From contig NZ_CP080647.1 in assembly GCF_019599145.1 (NCBI RefSeq), positions 9,610,001-9,674,000 on the forward strand: a stretch of DNA of 64,000 nt, written 5' to 3'. The notes under the pieces are model-generated. The model was not told the DNA's origin. It saw only the letters and a program-made list of their open reading frames with translations, and did no database searches. Of this stretch, positions 31,192 to 38,937 are shown in pieces. Position 1 is the first letter of the stretch. Every line of letters begins with the position of its first letter. The position numbers and the translations under genes are program-made. The DNA is from Streptomyces akebiae. Its GTDB lineage: Bacteria > Actinomycetota > Actinomycetes > Streptomycetales > Streptomycetaceae.

Positions 31192-31798
31192 CGGCGGCCT
31201 CCGTGTCGGCGGTGGTGGCGAGAGCCGCGATCAGCAGCGCGGCGGAGGTGGCACCGGGATCCTGGTGGCCGATGCTCCGTTCGCCGAGATAGCTGGCCCG
31301 GCCCTTGCGGGCCTGCAACGGTGTGGTCGCCGAGGCGCCCTCCTCGGCCGCGGCCCGCGCGGCGGCGAACGACTCTGCCAGCGCGTCGACCGCCGGGACC
31401 AGCGCGTCGACCATGGTCTTGTCCCCGGGTGCCGCCCCGCCCAGCGTCATGACCGCGTCGACCCCGGCGCGCAGCGCGTCCGTGAGCTGGGCCTCGCTCA
31501 CCTCGGCGGCGTCGCCGAGCGCCTTGCCGGTCCGGCGCAGCAGGGTGCCGTACAGCGGGCCGGACGCGCCGCCGACGGTCGAGATCAGCTGTCGTCCGGC
31601 GAGCACCAGGACGGCGCCGGGTGTGTCCGGAGCCTCCTTCTCCAGGACCGCCGCCACGGCGGTGAACCCGCGGTGCAGATTGCTGCCGTGGTCGGCGTCC
31701 CCGATCGGCGAGTCGAGCTCCGTGAGCCGCTCGGCCTCGCGCTCCACCGAGGCCGCGGTTGCCGTCATCCAGCGACGGAAGAAATCGGCGTCGAGCAC
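31184..31798 (-). CDS. dhaL: Dihydroxyacetone kinase subunit DhaL
   Basis: ADP-binding subunit of 204 residues. The Mg-nucleotide site is SPIGDADHGSNLHRG (about 30-44), followed by TVGGASGPLYG and GDKTMVDAL. It transfers phosphate from DhaM to the dihydroxyacetone bound to DhaK. GTG 31798 is preceded by AAGGAG. It lies 89 nt after dhaK. Confidence 0.9.
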   Translation of the reverse strand: MLDADFFRRWMTATAASVEREAERLTELDSPIGDADHGSNLHRGFTAVAAVLEKEAPDTPGAVLVLAGRQLISTVGGASGPLYGTLLRRTGKALGDAAEVSEAQLTDALRAGVDAVMTLGGAAPGDKTMVDALVPAVDALAESFAAARAAAEEGASATTPLQARKGRASYLGERSIGHQDPGATSAALLIAALATTADTEAADV

Positions 31799-31887
31799 GG
31801 AATCTCCTTGCGTGGTCAGTGAGTTGACGGGTGGTGAGGGGTGCTGCCGCCGAGCCCCGCCATGCGCGGCCGTCCCTTGCGGACCGC

Positions 31888-32880
31888 TCACACGCCCCAG
31901 CGCAGACCCGGCGTCCGCACCGGAGCGTCGTACAGCCGCAGCAGTTCCTCGTCGACCTGGCACAGCGTCACCGACGCGCCGGCCATGTCGAGCGAGGTGA
32001 CGTAGTTGCCGACGAGCGTGCGGGCCACGGCGACCCCGCGCTCGGTGAGTGCCCGCTGCACCTCCGCGTTGAAGCCGTACAGCTCCAGCAGGGGCGTGGC
32101 GCCCATGCCGTTGACGAGCAGTAGCACCGGGTTGCGGGGGCTCATGTCGTCCAGGACGGCGTTCACCGCGAAGTCGGCGATCTCCCGCGAGGTCATCATG
32201 GCGCGCCGCTCACGACCGGGCTCACCGTGGATGCCGACGCCCAACTCCAGCTCCCCGGCGGGGAGATCGAAGGTGGGGCTGCCCTTGGCCGGGGTGGTGC
32301 AGGCGCTCAGGGCCACGCCGAAGCTGCGGGAGCTCTCGTTGACCTGCCGGGCCAGCGCCTCGACCTGCTCCAACGGCTGCCCCTCCTCGGCGGCGGCCCC
32401 CGCGATCTTCTCCACGAACAAGGTCGCGCCCGTGCCGCGCCGCCCGGCGGTGTAGAGGCTGTCGGTGACGGCGACGTCGTCGTCGACGAGGACCTTGGCG
32501 ATCCGGATGCCCTCGTCCGCGGCGAGCTCGGCGGCCATGTCGAAGTTCAGCACGTCACCGGTGTAGTTCTTCACGATGAACAGCACCCCGGCGCCGCTGT
32601 CCACGGCTGCCGCGGCCCGCACCATCTGGTCCGGCACGGGGGACGTGAACACCTCCCCGGGACAGGCCGCCGACAGCATCCCGGGTCCCACGAACCCACC
32701 GTGCAGCGGCTCGTGCCCCGAACCGCCCCCGGAGACCAGCCCCACCTTCCCGGCCACCGGCGCGTCCCGCCGTACCACCACCCGGTTCTCCACGTCCACG
32801 GTCAACTCGGGATGCGCGGCCGCCATACCCCGCAACGCGTCCGCGACGACACTCTCGGCTACGTTGATCAGCATTTTCAT
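31888..32880 (-). CDS. dhaK: Dihydroxyacetone kinase subunit DhaK
   Basis: Substrate-binding subunit of 330 residues. His218 in GIHGEPG is the residue that binds dihydroxyacetone covalently, at the same position as in E. coli. SGGGSGHEPLHGGFVG and FIVKNYTGDVLNFDMA are also conserved. First gene of the leftward dhaKLM operon, used in glycerol or dihydroxyacetone metabolism. ATG 32880 is preceded by GGGAGG. Confidence 0.92.
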   Translation of the reverse strand: MKMLINVAESVVADALRGMAAAHPELTVDVENRVVVRRDAPVAGKVGLVSGGGSGHEPLHGGFVGPGMLSAACPGEVFTSPVPDQMVRAAAAVDSGAGVLFIVKNYTGDVLNFDMAAELAADEGIRIAKVLVDDDVAVTDSLYTAGRRGTGATLFVEKIAGAAAEEGQPLEQVEALARQVNESSRSFGVALSACTTPAKGSPTFDLPAGELELGVGIHGEPGRERRAMMTSREIADFAVNAVLDDMSPRNPVLLLVNGMGATPLLELYGFNAEVQRALTERGVAVARTLVGNYVTSLDMAGASVTLCQVDEELLRLYDAPVRTPGLRWGV

Positions 32881-32990
32881 GTGTGCCTCCCGGTGAGGTT
32901 GGTCGGTGTGCTCATGACCTGCGTGTGGCCGGGTCGGAGCTTTCTCCATGGTCCGTCAGATCTCTTTGGTCGTGTCGAGCGTCAAGCGAC

Positions 32991-33020
32991 GAGTGCGAGT
33001 GCGAGTGCGAGTGCGAGTGA
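32991..33020. repeat. GAGTGC hexanucleotide repeat
   Basis: Four exact GAGTGC units and a fifth ending GAGTGA. One frame reads Ala-Ser repeats, the same dipeptide as the N-terminal tail of the intact DUF418-type protein encoded at 47998-49314, and in the same frame as the remnant at 33691. Confidence 0.6.
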
Positions 33021-33690
33021 TGAGTGACGAGCCTCGTCGTCGGAGCAGGGTGTGTGCGCACAGCAGGTTGCCTTCCGTGACGGTCGGTGGCGAACCGAGC
33101 GTAGTGCTGGGCCAGTTGAGTGCGATACCGGGCGCGGGTCGACAGATCCGGCAGCCCGGGGGAGCCCACCAGGCGCCGGTGGTACCGCAGTGGCTTCTCG
33201 TGCCCGCTTCCGCCCGCACTTCGCATACACCTGCTCGTCGTGGATCAACCAGGTCGAACGTCCGGCTCGCCGAGCCGGAAGGACACCGCCTCCGACGCGG
33301 AGTGGTCCGCTCCGCGCGGGCGACCTGCCCCGTCCTTCGAGTCGGCCGCCGCAGGCCCCGGTCCACCCGGCTCGCTCGCCACGCCGTCGACAACATCCTC
33401 CATCCAGGGGCCCGGGCCTGCCATCGCACCGGAACCGGCGCGGCGCATGCGACTTCGAGGGCGGAAGACGACCGGGCGCTGCCGGGAGCCGGGCCCACCG
33501 CCGTGCGGGGCTCGTACCCCCGGGTGGCGGGGGTGGGCCGGGCCTTCGTCGGATCCTCCGGCCCGGGTCGGCCCACAGCCTGGACGCATGCCCCGGAACG
33601 CAGACGACACGGTGGTCGTCCCACCGGGTACCTCGTCGGCCGAAGCCCCGGTGGGCGAGCCGAGCACCCGCGCCCGGGACCAGACGTTCC

Positions 33691-33894
33691 CAGGCAGGGC
33701 GCCTGATCGGCGTGGAGCTGGCGCGGGGGCTCGCGGTCTTCGGGATGTACGCGGCACACCTCGGTCCCGACCCCTCCGAAGGCGGCACCACCGGCTTCCT
33801 CGTGGAACAGTTCAGCGCCCGCCCGGTCGGCATCATCGGCGCCGCCGCCACCGCGCCCAACGGCGACCTGCACCAGGCCACCCTCACCCCCTGA
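33691..33894 (+). pseudogene. Truncated DUF418/acyltransferase-like gene fragment
   Basis: Translates to GRLIGVELARGLAVFGMYAA followed by HLGPDPSEGG, nearly identical to the first domain segment of the intact protein at 47998-49314 (GRLVGIDLARGLAVFGMYAA, HVGPDPADGG). Similarity fades after about 45 residues, where the frame ends at 33894, so the membrane helices that make up the family are missing. There is no start codon or ribosome site directly before it. It is best read as a pseudogene remnant. Confidence 0.65.
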
Positions 33895-34123
33895 TCCCAC
33901 CCCGACCCCGATACCGGCTTCTCGGCCACCGCGGCAACAGACGGGCATGGCGACGAGGTGATCACCCCCCACCGCCGCATCGAACACCCTGGATGCCGGC
34001 GCCCGTGTCACCGCTCTCGGCGCGTTTCTGCCGGGCCGCTCGGACGAGAGCCCCGCGGGTCGACGGCGGTCGCGGTCCTGATGTATTCACCATTCGCCCG
34101 GGACGCCCACTCGCTGAGCGCCG

Positions 34124-35080
34124 TCACCCCGTCAGAAAGTCGACGAGAGCCGCGTTCACCTCGTCCGGGCGCTCCTGCTGCGTCCAGTGTCCACAGCCGG
34201 GCAACTCGACGGGCTCGCCCCGAAGGCTGGGCATCAGGTCCGGCAGGGCCGCGATGAGTTCGGGCGTGCCGGGGAACGCGGGCACCAGATCACGGTCGCC
34301 GTAGACGAACAGGGCGGGCGGGGTGACGCGGGCGTGGTGCCAGGGTGCCGTCAGCTCCCAGTTGCGGTCGAGGTTGCGGTACCAGTTGAGTGCTCCGGTG
34401 AAGCCCCGGGAGAAACTCTCGGTGAGGACGTCGAGGTCGTCCTCGGTGAACCACTCCGGCAGCGCCTCGGGGTCCGCGAGCGTCGTGAGCCAGCCCCGCT
34501 CGGGATCGACCAGGGGCTGCCTGTCCTCGCCGGTGACGCGAGCGTCGCCGGAGGCCCAGTAGAAGATCTTCCGCAGCGTGGTGCGGGGGTCCTCGGCGAA
34601 CTCGGCGTCGGCGACACCCGGGCGGTTGAAGTAGTTCCAGTAGAAGCGGCCGCCGTACCTCTCCTGTGCCGCCACCAGCGGAGGCTGCTTCCCCCGGAAG
34701 GGGGGCGGCACGCTCAGGCCGGCCACCCCGAGCACCATGTCCGGCCGCAGCAGTGCGGTGTGCCAGGCGACCGGCGCGCCCCAGTCGTGTCCCACGACGT
34801 ACGCCTTCTCCTCGCCGAGCGCCCGGATCAGCGCGACGACGTCGCCGACCAGATGGAGAATGGTGTACGCCTCGACGGCCTCGGGGCGGTCGCTGTCTCC
34901 GTAGCCGCGCTGGTCGGGGGCGACGACGCGGAAGCCCGCCGCGGCCAGCGGGTCGAACTGGTGGCGCCAGGAGTACCAGGACTCGGGAAAGCCGTGCAGA
35001 AGCACCACGAGGGGGCCGGCGCCCTGCTCGGCGATGTGCAGTCGTACTCCGTTCGCTTCGATCATTCGATGCGCAACCAT
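34124..35080 (-). CDS. Epoxide-hydrolase-like alpha/beta hydrolase
   Basis: Protein of 318 residues. HGFPESWYSWRHQ is the oxyanion-hole motif typical of soluble epoxide hydrolases, the nucleophile is Asp99 in VGHDWGAP, a lid segment has LNWYRNLDRNWE, and the general base His is in GCGHWTQQERP. Haloalkane dehalogenase is less likely because of the HGFPESW motif. It follows the methyltransferase by 67 nt on the same strand and may be the last gene of the peptide-system operon. Start ATG 35080, or ATG 35065. Confidence 0.82.
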   Translation of the reverse strand: MVAHRMIEANGVRLHIAEQGAGPLVVLLHGFPESWYSWRHQFDPLAAAGFRVVAPDQRGYGDSDRPEAVEAYTILHLVGDVVALIRALGEEKAYVVGHDWGAPVAWHTALLRPDMVLGVAGLSVPPPFRGKQPPLVAAQERYGGRFYWNYFNRPGVADAEFAEDPRTTLRKIFYWASGDARVTGEDRQPLVDPERGWLTTLADPEALPEWFTEDDLDVLTESFSRGFTGALNWYRNLDRNWELTAPWHHARVTPPALFVYGDRDLVPAFPGTPELIAALPDLMPSLRGEPVELPGCGHWTQQERPDEVNAALVDFLTG

Positions 35081-35147
35081 GCGAACGAGCGTACGCGTCG
35101 GGGGATCCGGGTCCCGGTGGAGCCTGGCCGCCCTCCTGGTGTGGTTG

Positions 35148-36011
35148 TCAGGGCTTGACGTAGGAGCAGATGGCCAAGGGCGAGTCCGGGCCGTACGGGG
35201 CCGCGTCGGCCGGCCAGTCGCCCCAGCGGCGTTCGGGTTCGAGGCCGGCGGCGCGGGCGTAGGCGTCGAATTCCTCCGGCGCGGTCAAACGGGAGACCTC
35301 GGTGCCCACCCGGGTGGTGCCGTCGGACTCGTACCAGACGTGGGAGAGGTGCCAGAGGGACCCCTCGGGGAAGAGCAGGGAGTGGCTCTGCAGACCGGTG
35401 CCGGGTTCGGGGTAGGGCGTGAAGTACGTGGCGCGGGCGCGGCCTTCGTGCAGGGCGAGGACGGCCGGCTTGTTGTGGGTCTCCACGACCAGTCGGCCGC
35501 CGGGGGCGAGCAGGTCGGCGGCGCGCCGCACCGCCTGCTGCTGCTCCTCGGGGGTCAGCAGCATGGAGAGGGTGGCGCAGATCGCGTACACCAGCCCCAC
35601 GGTGCCGTCGGCGGTGTAGGTGCGGATGTCGGCGTGCACGGGCTCCACGGGGGTTTCCTCGGTGAGGTCCCGGCGCAGCAGGGCGAGCATCTCCGGGGAG
35701 GAGTCGACGCCGGTGATCCTGCCGACCCGGCGGGAGAGCGGGAGGGCGATGCGCCCGTTGCCGACACCGAACTCGACCGTCCCCGTGGCCGGGTCGGGGT
35801 GGAGCGAGGCGAGGAGATCCACCTCGGCGACGACGGACGCGTCGTCGGGGAAGAGCCGGTGGTACCAGCCGTCGAACTGCCGTCCGTAGCCGATGTCGTC
35901 GACGATGCCGGTCGTCGTGGTCCGGGTTGCTGTCCCGGTCCGGGTGGTCGCGCCGGCCGTGGGGGTCTTGGTCAGGGTGACGGACGTGGTGGACGTGGTG
36001 GACGTGCTCAT
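35148..36011 (-). CDS. Class I SAM-dependent methyltransferase
   Basis: Protein of 287 residues with an unusual Thr/Ser-rich N-terminal tail (about 1-35, almost only Thr, Ser, Ala and Gly) before the fold. The SAM motif is VEFGVGNGRIALPL, followed by ITGVDSSPEML and LVYAICATLSMLL. Its start overlaps the upstream 63-residue gene by 4 bp, so it belongs to the operon of the HTTM/DUF5819 island. It could modify the Ala-rich peptide or a small molecule; the target is unknown. Confidence 0.75.
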   Translation of the reverse strand: MSTSTTSTTSVTLTKTPTAGATTRTGTATRTTTTGIVDDIGYGRQFDGWYHRLFPDDASVVAEVDLLASLHPDPATGTVEFGVGNGRIALPLSRRVGRITGVDSSPEMLALLRRDLTEETPVEPVHADIRTYTADGTVGLVYAICATLSMLLTPEEQQQAVRRAADLLAPGGRLVVETHNKPAVLALHEGRARATYFTPYPEPGTGLQSHSLLFPEGSLWHLSHVWYESDGTTRVGTEVSRLTAPEEFDAYARAAGLEPERRWGDWPADAAPYGPDSPLAICSYVKP

Positions 36012-36199
36012 GGGTGGTGCCTCCGCTTCTTGGGTGGGGTGGTCCTCGGATGGGCGTTCCTTCTGGCCTGGGAGCAGGCCCCGAGCAGCACCACGAGGGC
36101 GACGCCGAGGACGGCGGGGGTGCTGACGGCCCGGGTGGTGATGAGGAAGCCGACGATGCCGAGGGCCACCACGAACGGGATCAGCAGGAAGTCGTTCAT
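36008..36199 (-). CDS. 63-residue membrane protein
   Basis: Two hydrophobic helices (about 3-22 FLLIPFVVALGIVGFLIT and 28-44 PAVLGVALVVLLGACS) followed by a basic tail ending PPKKRRHHP. It is tightly set between the ABC exporter (58-nt gap) and the methyltransferase (4-bp overlap). Size and charge would suit an immunity or assembly factor in a peptide system, but this is inference only. Confidence 0.65.
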   Translation of the reverse strand: MNDFLLIPFVVALGIVGFLITTRAVSTPAVLGVALVVLLGACSQARRNAHPRTTPPKKRRHHP

Positions 36200-36257
36200 C
36201 AGGTTCTCCTTTGGGGGAGGTCGTTTCGGGAACTTCGTTCTCCTGTCGGGTCTTCGG

Positions 36258-38150
36258 TCAGGACGCCACGTCGCTCAGCGCCTGGAGCCGGGCGAGCCGG
36301 CGGTAGAGGTCGCTGTGGCGGTGGAGTTCGTCGTGGGTGCCGACGGCGTGCACCCGGCCCCGGTCCAGCACGACGATCTGCTGGGCCTCGGTGACGGTGG
36401 ACAGCCGGTGGGCGATGGCGATGACGGCGCAGAAGCCGGAGATCATGGCGATGCTGTCGCGCAGCGCGTTCTCCGACTCGGTGTCGAGGTTCGCGGTGGC
36501 CTCGTCCAGCAGCAGGAACCGGGGCGCCTGCAGCAACGTCCGGGCGATGGCCAGGCGTTGTCGCTGACCTCCCGACAACCCCGCGCCCCGATCGCCCAGT
36601 TCGGTGTCGAGGCCGTGCGGAAGCGCGGCGATCACCTCGGTCAGGTTGGCCATGCGCAGCGCCTCGGCGATGTCCTTGTCGTCCGCGTCCGGCGCGCTGT
36701 AGGTGAGGTTCTCGCGGACGGTGCCGCGCAGCAGCGTGTGGTCCTGGTCGACATAGCCGACGATGGACCGCAGCTGGTTGAGCGGCAGATCGGTGATGTC
36801 CGTCCCGTCGATGCGGATCGCCCCGGACACCGGGTCGAAGAGCCGCTCGATCAGCTGGAAGAGGGTGGACTTGCCGCCGCCGGAGGGACCGACGATGGCG
36901 GTCAGCCCTCCGGGCGGGACGCTGAAGGAGACCCCGTCGAGGACCATCTTGTCGCTGCCCGGGTAGGAGAACCGGACACCGTCGAAGCGGAGTCCGGGCT
37001 CGTAGTCGCGCCTGAGCGGGCGGACACCGCGCGGCCGTTCGGCCGACGGTCCGCCGACCGCGTCCGTCTCGACCTCGATCCTGCCGAGCTCCGCGAGCCG
37101 GTCCACCGACGCCCTGCCGATCTGGAACTGCGCGATCGACTCGAACAGCGTCAGCAACGGCGCCACCAGGTAGAACAGGTAGAGGATGAACGCCGTCAGA
37201 TCGGCGGTGGGCATCGCCCCGGTCGCCGTGCGGGCCGCGCCCAGACCGATGACGACCGTCAGGGCGAGCTGGGTGCCGATGCTCATGGTCGGGTCGAGCA
37301 GCGACGACATCACCGTCACCTTGATCCCCGACTTCCGGGCTCGCCGGGCGATGGCCGCGATCCCCTCGGCCTCCCGGCTCTCGGCGCGGGAGGCCTTTAC
37401 GGTGGGCATCGCCCCCAGCACCCGCAGCAGGGCGGAGCCGAAGGTGCCCAGGTCGGCCTGGTTGAGCACCGACACCCTCCGCACCCCGCGTGCCAGCCAG
37501 AGCGAGACGGCGCTCGTCACGCCGAGGCAGGCCAGGGTCGCGGCGAGCAGCACGGTGTCGATCCAGGCCATCAGGGCGATCCCGCCGATGACCAGGAAAC
37601 TGTTGTTGAGGATGCTGTCGATGGCGTGGGTCATGGTGGAGCGGGCGAGCATGGTGTCGCTGACCATCCGGGAGAACACATCGCCCTGCTGCAGTCCGCT
37701 GTACGCCTTGAACCGGGAGCGCAGCAGCCGCGAGGCGAGCGTCCGGCGGATGTCGTAGACGATGTTCTCGCCGGCCAGCCCGATGACGTACGAGTGCAGT
37801 GCGCCCAGAGCGGCGTCGGCGATGAACAGCGCCGCGCCCACCAGGATCGGGCCGGTCACCGAGCGTCCCTCGCCGACGGCGCCGACGAGTTGGCCGATGA
37901 CCGCGGGCTGGGCCAGGGAGGTCCCGGCTCCCACCAGGCCGAGGAAGATCCCGAGCAGGACCAGCCGGCGGTGACGGCCCATGGCCCGCCAGGGTTTGGC
38001 TCCCTCGCCCCACAGCAGGTGCAGATTGAGCTGGGGGACCGCCCGGTGCCCGGCCCGCCGCCCGCCACCGGGCCCGCCCTCCTTCGCCAGGTTCACCGGG
38101 GGGTCCTGCGGGCGGGTGTGCCGCCCCCGGCCGGCCGGAAGGTCACTCAT
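36258..38150 (-). CDS. ABC exporter, fused membrane and ATPase domains
   Basis: Protein of 630 residues. An N-terminal cytoplasmic stretch of 60 residues, six membrane helices (about 63-340), and a nucleotide-binding domain (about 385-620) with Walker A GPSGGGKST, signature LSGGQRQRLAIARTLL, Walker B FLLLDEATANLD and switch His in IAHRLST. It has no C39 peptidase domain, so it would export without cleaving a double-glycine leader. Its place in the HTTM/DUF5819 operon suggests export of the mature peptide. Confidence 0.85.
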   Translation of the reverse strand: MSDLPAGRGRHTRPQDPPVNLAKEGGPGGGRRAGHRAVPQLNLHLLWGEGAKPWRAMGRHRRLVLLGIFLGLVGAGTSLAQPAVIGQLVGAVGEGRSVTGPILVGAALFIADAALGALHSYVIGLAGENIVYDIRRTLASRLLRSRFKAYSGLQQGDVFSRMVSDTMLARSTMTHAIDSILNNSFLVIGGIALMAWIDTVLLAATLACLGVTSAVSLWLARGVRRVSVLNQADLGTFGSALLRVLGAMPTVKASRAESREAEGIAAIARRARKSGIKVTVMSSLLDPTMSIGTQLALTVVIGLGAARTATGAMPTADLTAFILYLFYLVAPLLTLFESIAQFQIGRASVDRLAELGRIEVETDAVGGPSAERPRGVRPLRRDYEPGLRFDGVRFSYPGSDKMVLDGVSFSVPPGGLTAIVGPSGGGKSTLFQLIERLFDPVSGAIRIDGTDITDLPLNQLRSIVGYVDQDHTLLRGTVRENLTYSAPDADDKDIAEALRMANLTEVIAALPHGLDTELGDRGAGLSGGQRQRLAIARTLLQAPRFLLLDEATANLDTESENALRDSIAMISGFCAVIAIAHRLSTVTEAQQIVVLDRGRVHAVGTHDELHRHSDLYRRLARLQALSDVAS

Positions 38151-38189
38151 CCCGGGCCCTCGGCCCCATGGCGGCCGTCCGTACCCGGC

Positions 38190-38315
38190 TCACTCGTGTT
38201 CCCTCCCTTCCTCTTTCGCTTCCGCCTGGGACCTGCGGATCCGCAGGCCCGCCTTGAGCAGTCCGAGCGCGAATATCAGCATCGCGAGCAGGATGAAGGG
38301 GATGGCGAAGTCCAT
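38190..38315 (-). CDS. 41-residue single-helix membrane protein
   Basis: Very short gene starting 1 nt after the upstream DUF5819 stop (TGACATG on the coding strand). One strongly hydrophobic helix (about 3-22, DFAIPFILLAMLIFALGLL) is followed by a charged Arg/Lys/Glu tail (RIRRSQAEAKEEGREHE). The tight spacing and clean topology make it a credible gene. Function unknown; it could be a small subunit of the HTTM/DUF5819 complex or an immunity peptide. Confidence 0.65.
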   Translation of the reverse strand: MDFAIPFILLAMLIFALGLLKAGLRIRRSQAEAKEEGREHE

Positions 38316-38316
38316 G

Positions 38317-38937
38317 TCACACCTTTGCGGGAGTCTTGGCCGGGGCCGACGTCAGCGGGGTGCCCGGGGCCTGCGGGTCGAGGGGAACGAACGGGGAGAC
38401 GAACATCAGCTCGGGACGGTGGCGCGTGTCGAAGCCGGTGGCCCGCGCCAGCGCGAACTGGAAGCCCCGTACTTCGTCGGCCGCGAGGCCCTGGGACCTG
38501 ATGAGGAGACGCAGGTGCTCGGTGACCATCCGGTAGCCGGGGACCCGGGAAGCGGCCTCGAAGCCGCCGAACTCGAGGGTCGGGAGGATGTCGGCGCACG
38601 CGTCGGAGACGCCCTTGTCCGCGCGCCGGGTGGGGAACCACACGATGTGCTGGGGCTTGCGCGTCTCGGTCGTGAACCCGTCCCGCCAGGGCGAGGCGTT
38701 GCCCTCCGCGTCCACCGTGCGGTACAGGAAGTGGCTGTCGTGCATACAGGGGTTGGGGGCGAAGAACCGCCAGTTCGGTACCAGGGACAGAACGTCCTTC
38801 GTACGGAACCGGGAGAACTGTTCGAAGGGGTGCTGGCCCGCGAAGGTGACGACCAGCATGGCGGCGCCGGCGATCCGCCAGGCCGCGCCCTCGCCGGTGA
38901 ACGGGTTCTTCAGCGGAAGACGTCGCGGCATGCTCAC
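38317..38937 (-). CDS. DUF5819-family protein, SdpA-like
   Basis: Protein of 206 residues with one N-terminal membrane helix (about 18-36) and an extracytoplasmic domain. VPNWRFFAPNPCMHDSHFLY (about 53-72) is the most conserved block, reminiscent of the WxFFxxxP region of SdpA, which works with SdpB to mature the Bacillus SDP toxin. GTG 38937 overlaps the HTTM gene by 4 bp. DUF5819 proteins commonly sit beside HTTM proteins. A role in maturing or exporting the Ala-rich peptide is inferred from this pairing. Confidence 0.7.
   Translation of the reverse strand: MSMPRRLPLKNPFTGEGAAWRIAGAAMLVVTFAGQHPFEQFSRFRTKDVLSLVPNWRFFAPNPCMHDSHFLYRTVDAEGNASPWRDGFTTETRKPQHIVWFPTRRADKGVSDACADILPTLEFGGFEAASRVPGYRMVTEHLRLLIRSQGLAADEVRGFQFALARATGFDTRHRPELMFVSPFVPLDPQAPGTPLTSAPAKTPAKV

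Larger units (their letters stand above)
32881..34123. other. 1.2-kb region without an intact gene
   Basis: Several frames are open only because of GC bias. I recognise just two things: a hexanucleotide repeat at 32991-33020 and a degenerate DUF418-type gene fragment at 33691-33894. The dhaK promoter must lie near the left edge. The rest (33021-33690) matches nothing I know; it could be decayed sequence or an insertion that split the DUF418 gene. Confidence 0.5.

Noticed and set aside
32912..33690. Possible insertion-sequence remnant in the gene-poor 33-kb region
   Set aside because: No transposase motif, terminal inverted repeats or target duplication could be seen.
35034..38501. Rightward open frame of about 1155 codons across the methyltransferase and ABC exporter
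   Set aside because: It is a shadow of the leftward genes; composition and lack of any motif show it is not coding.
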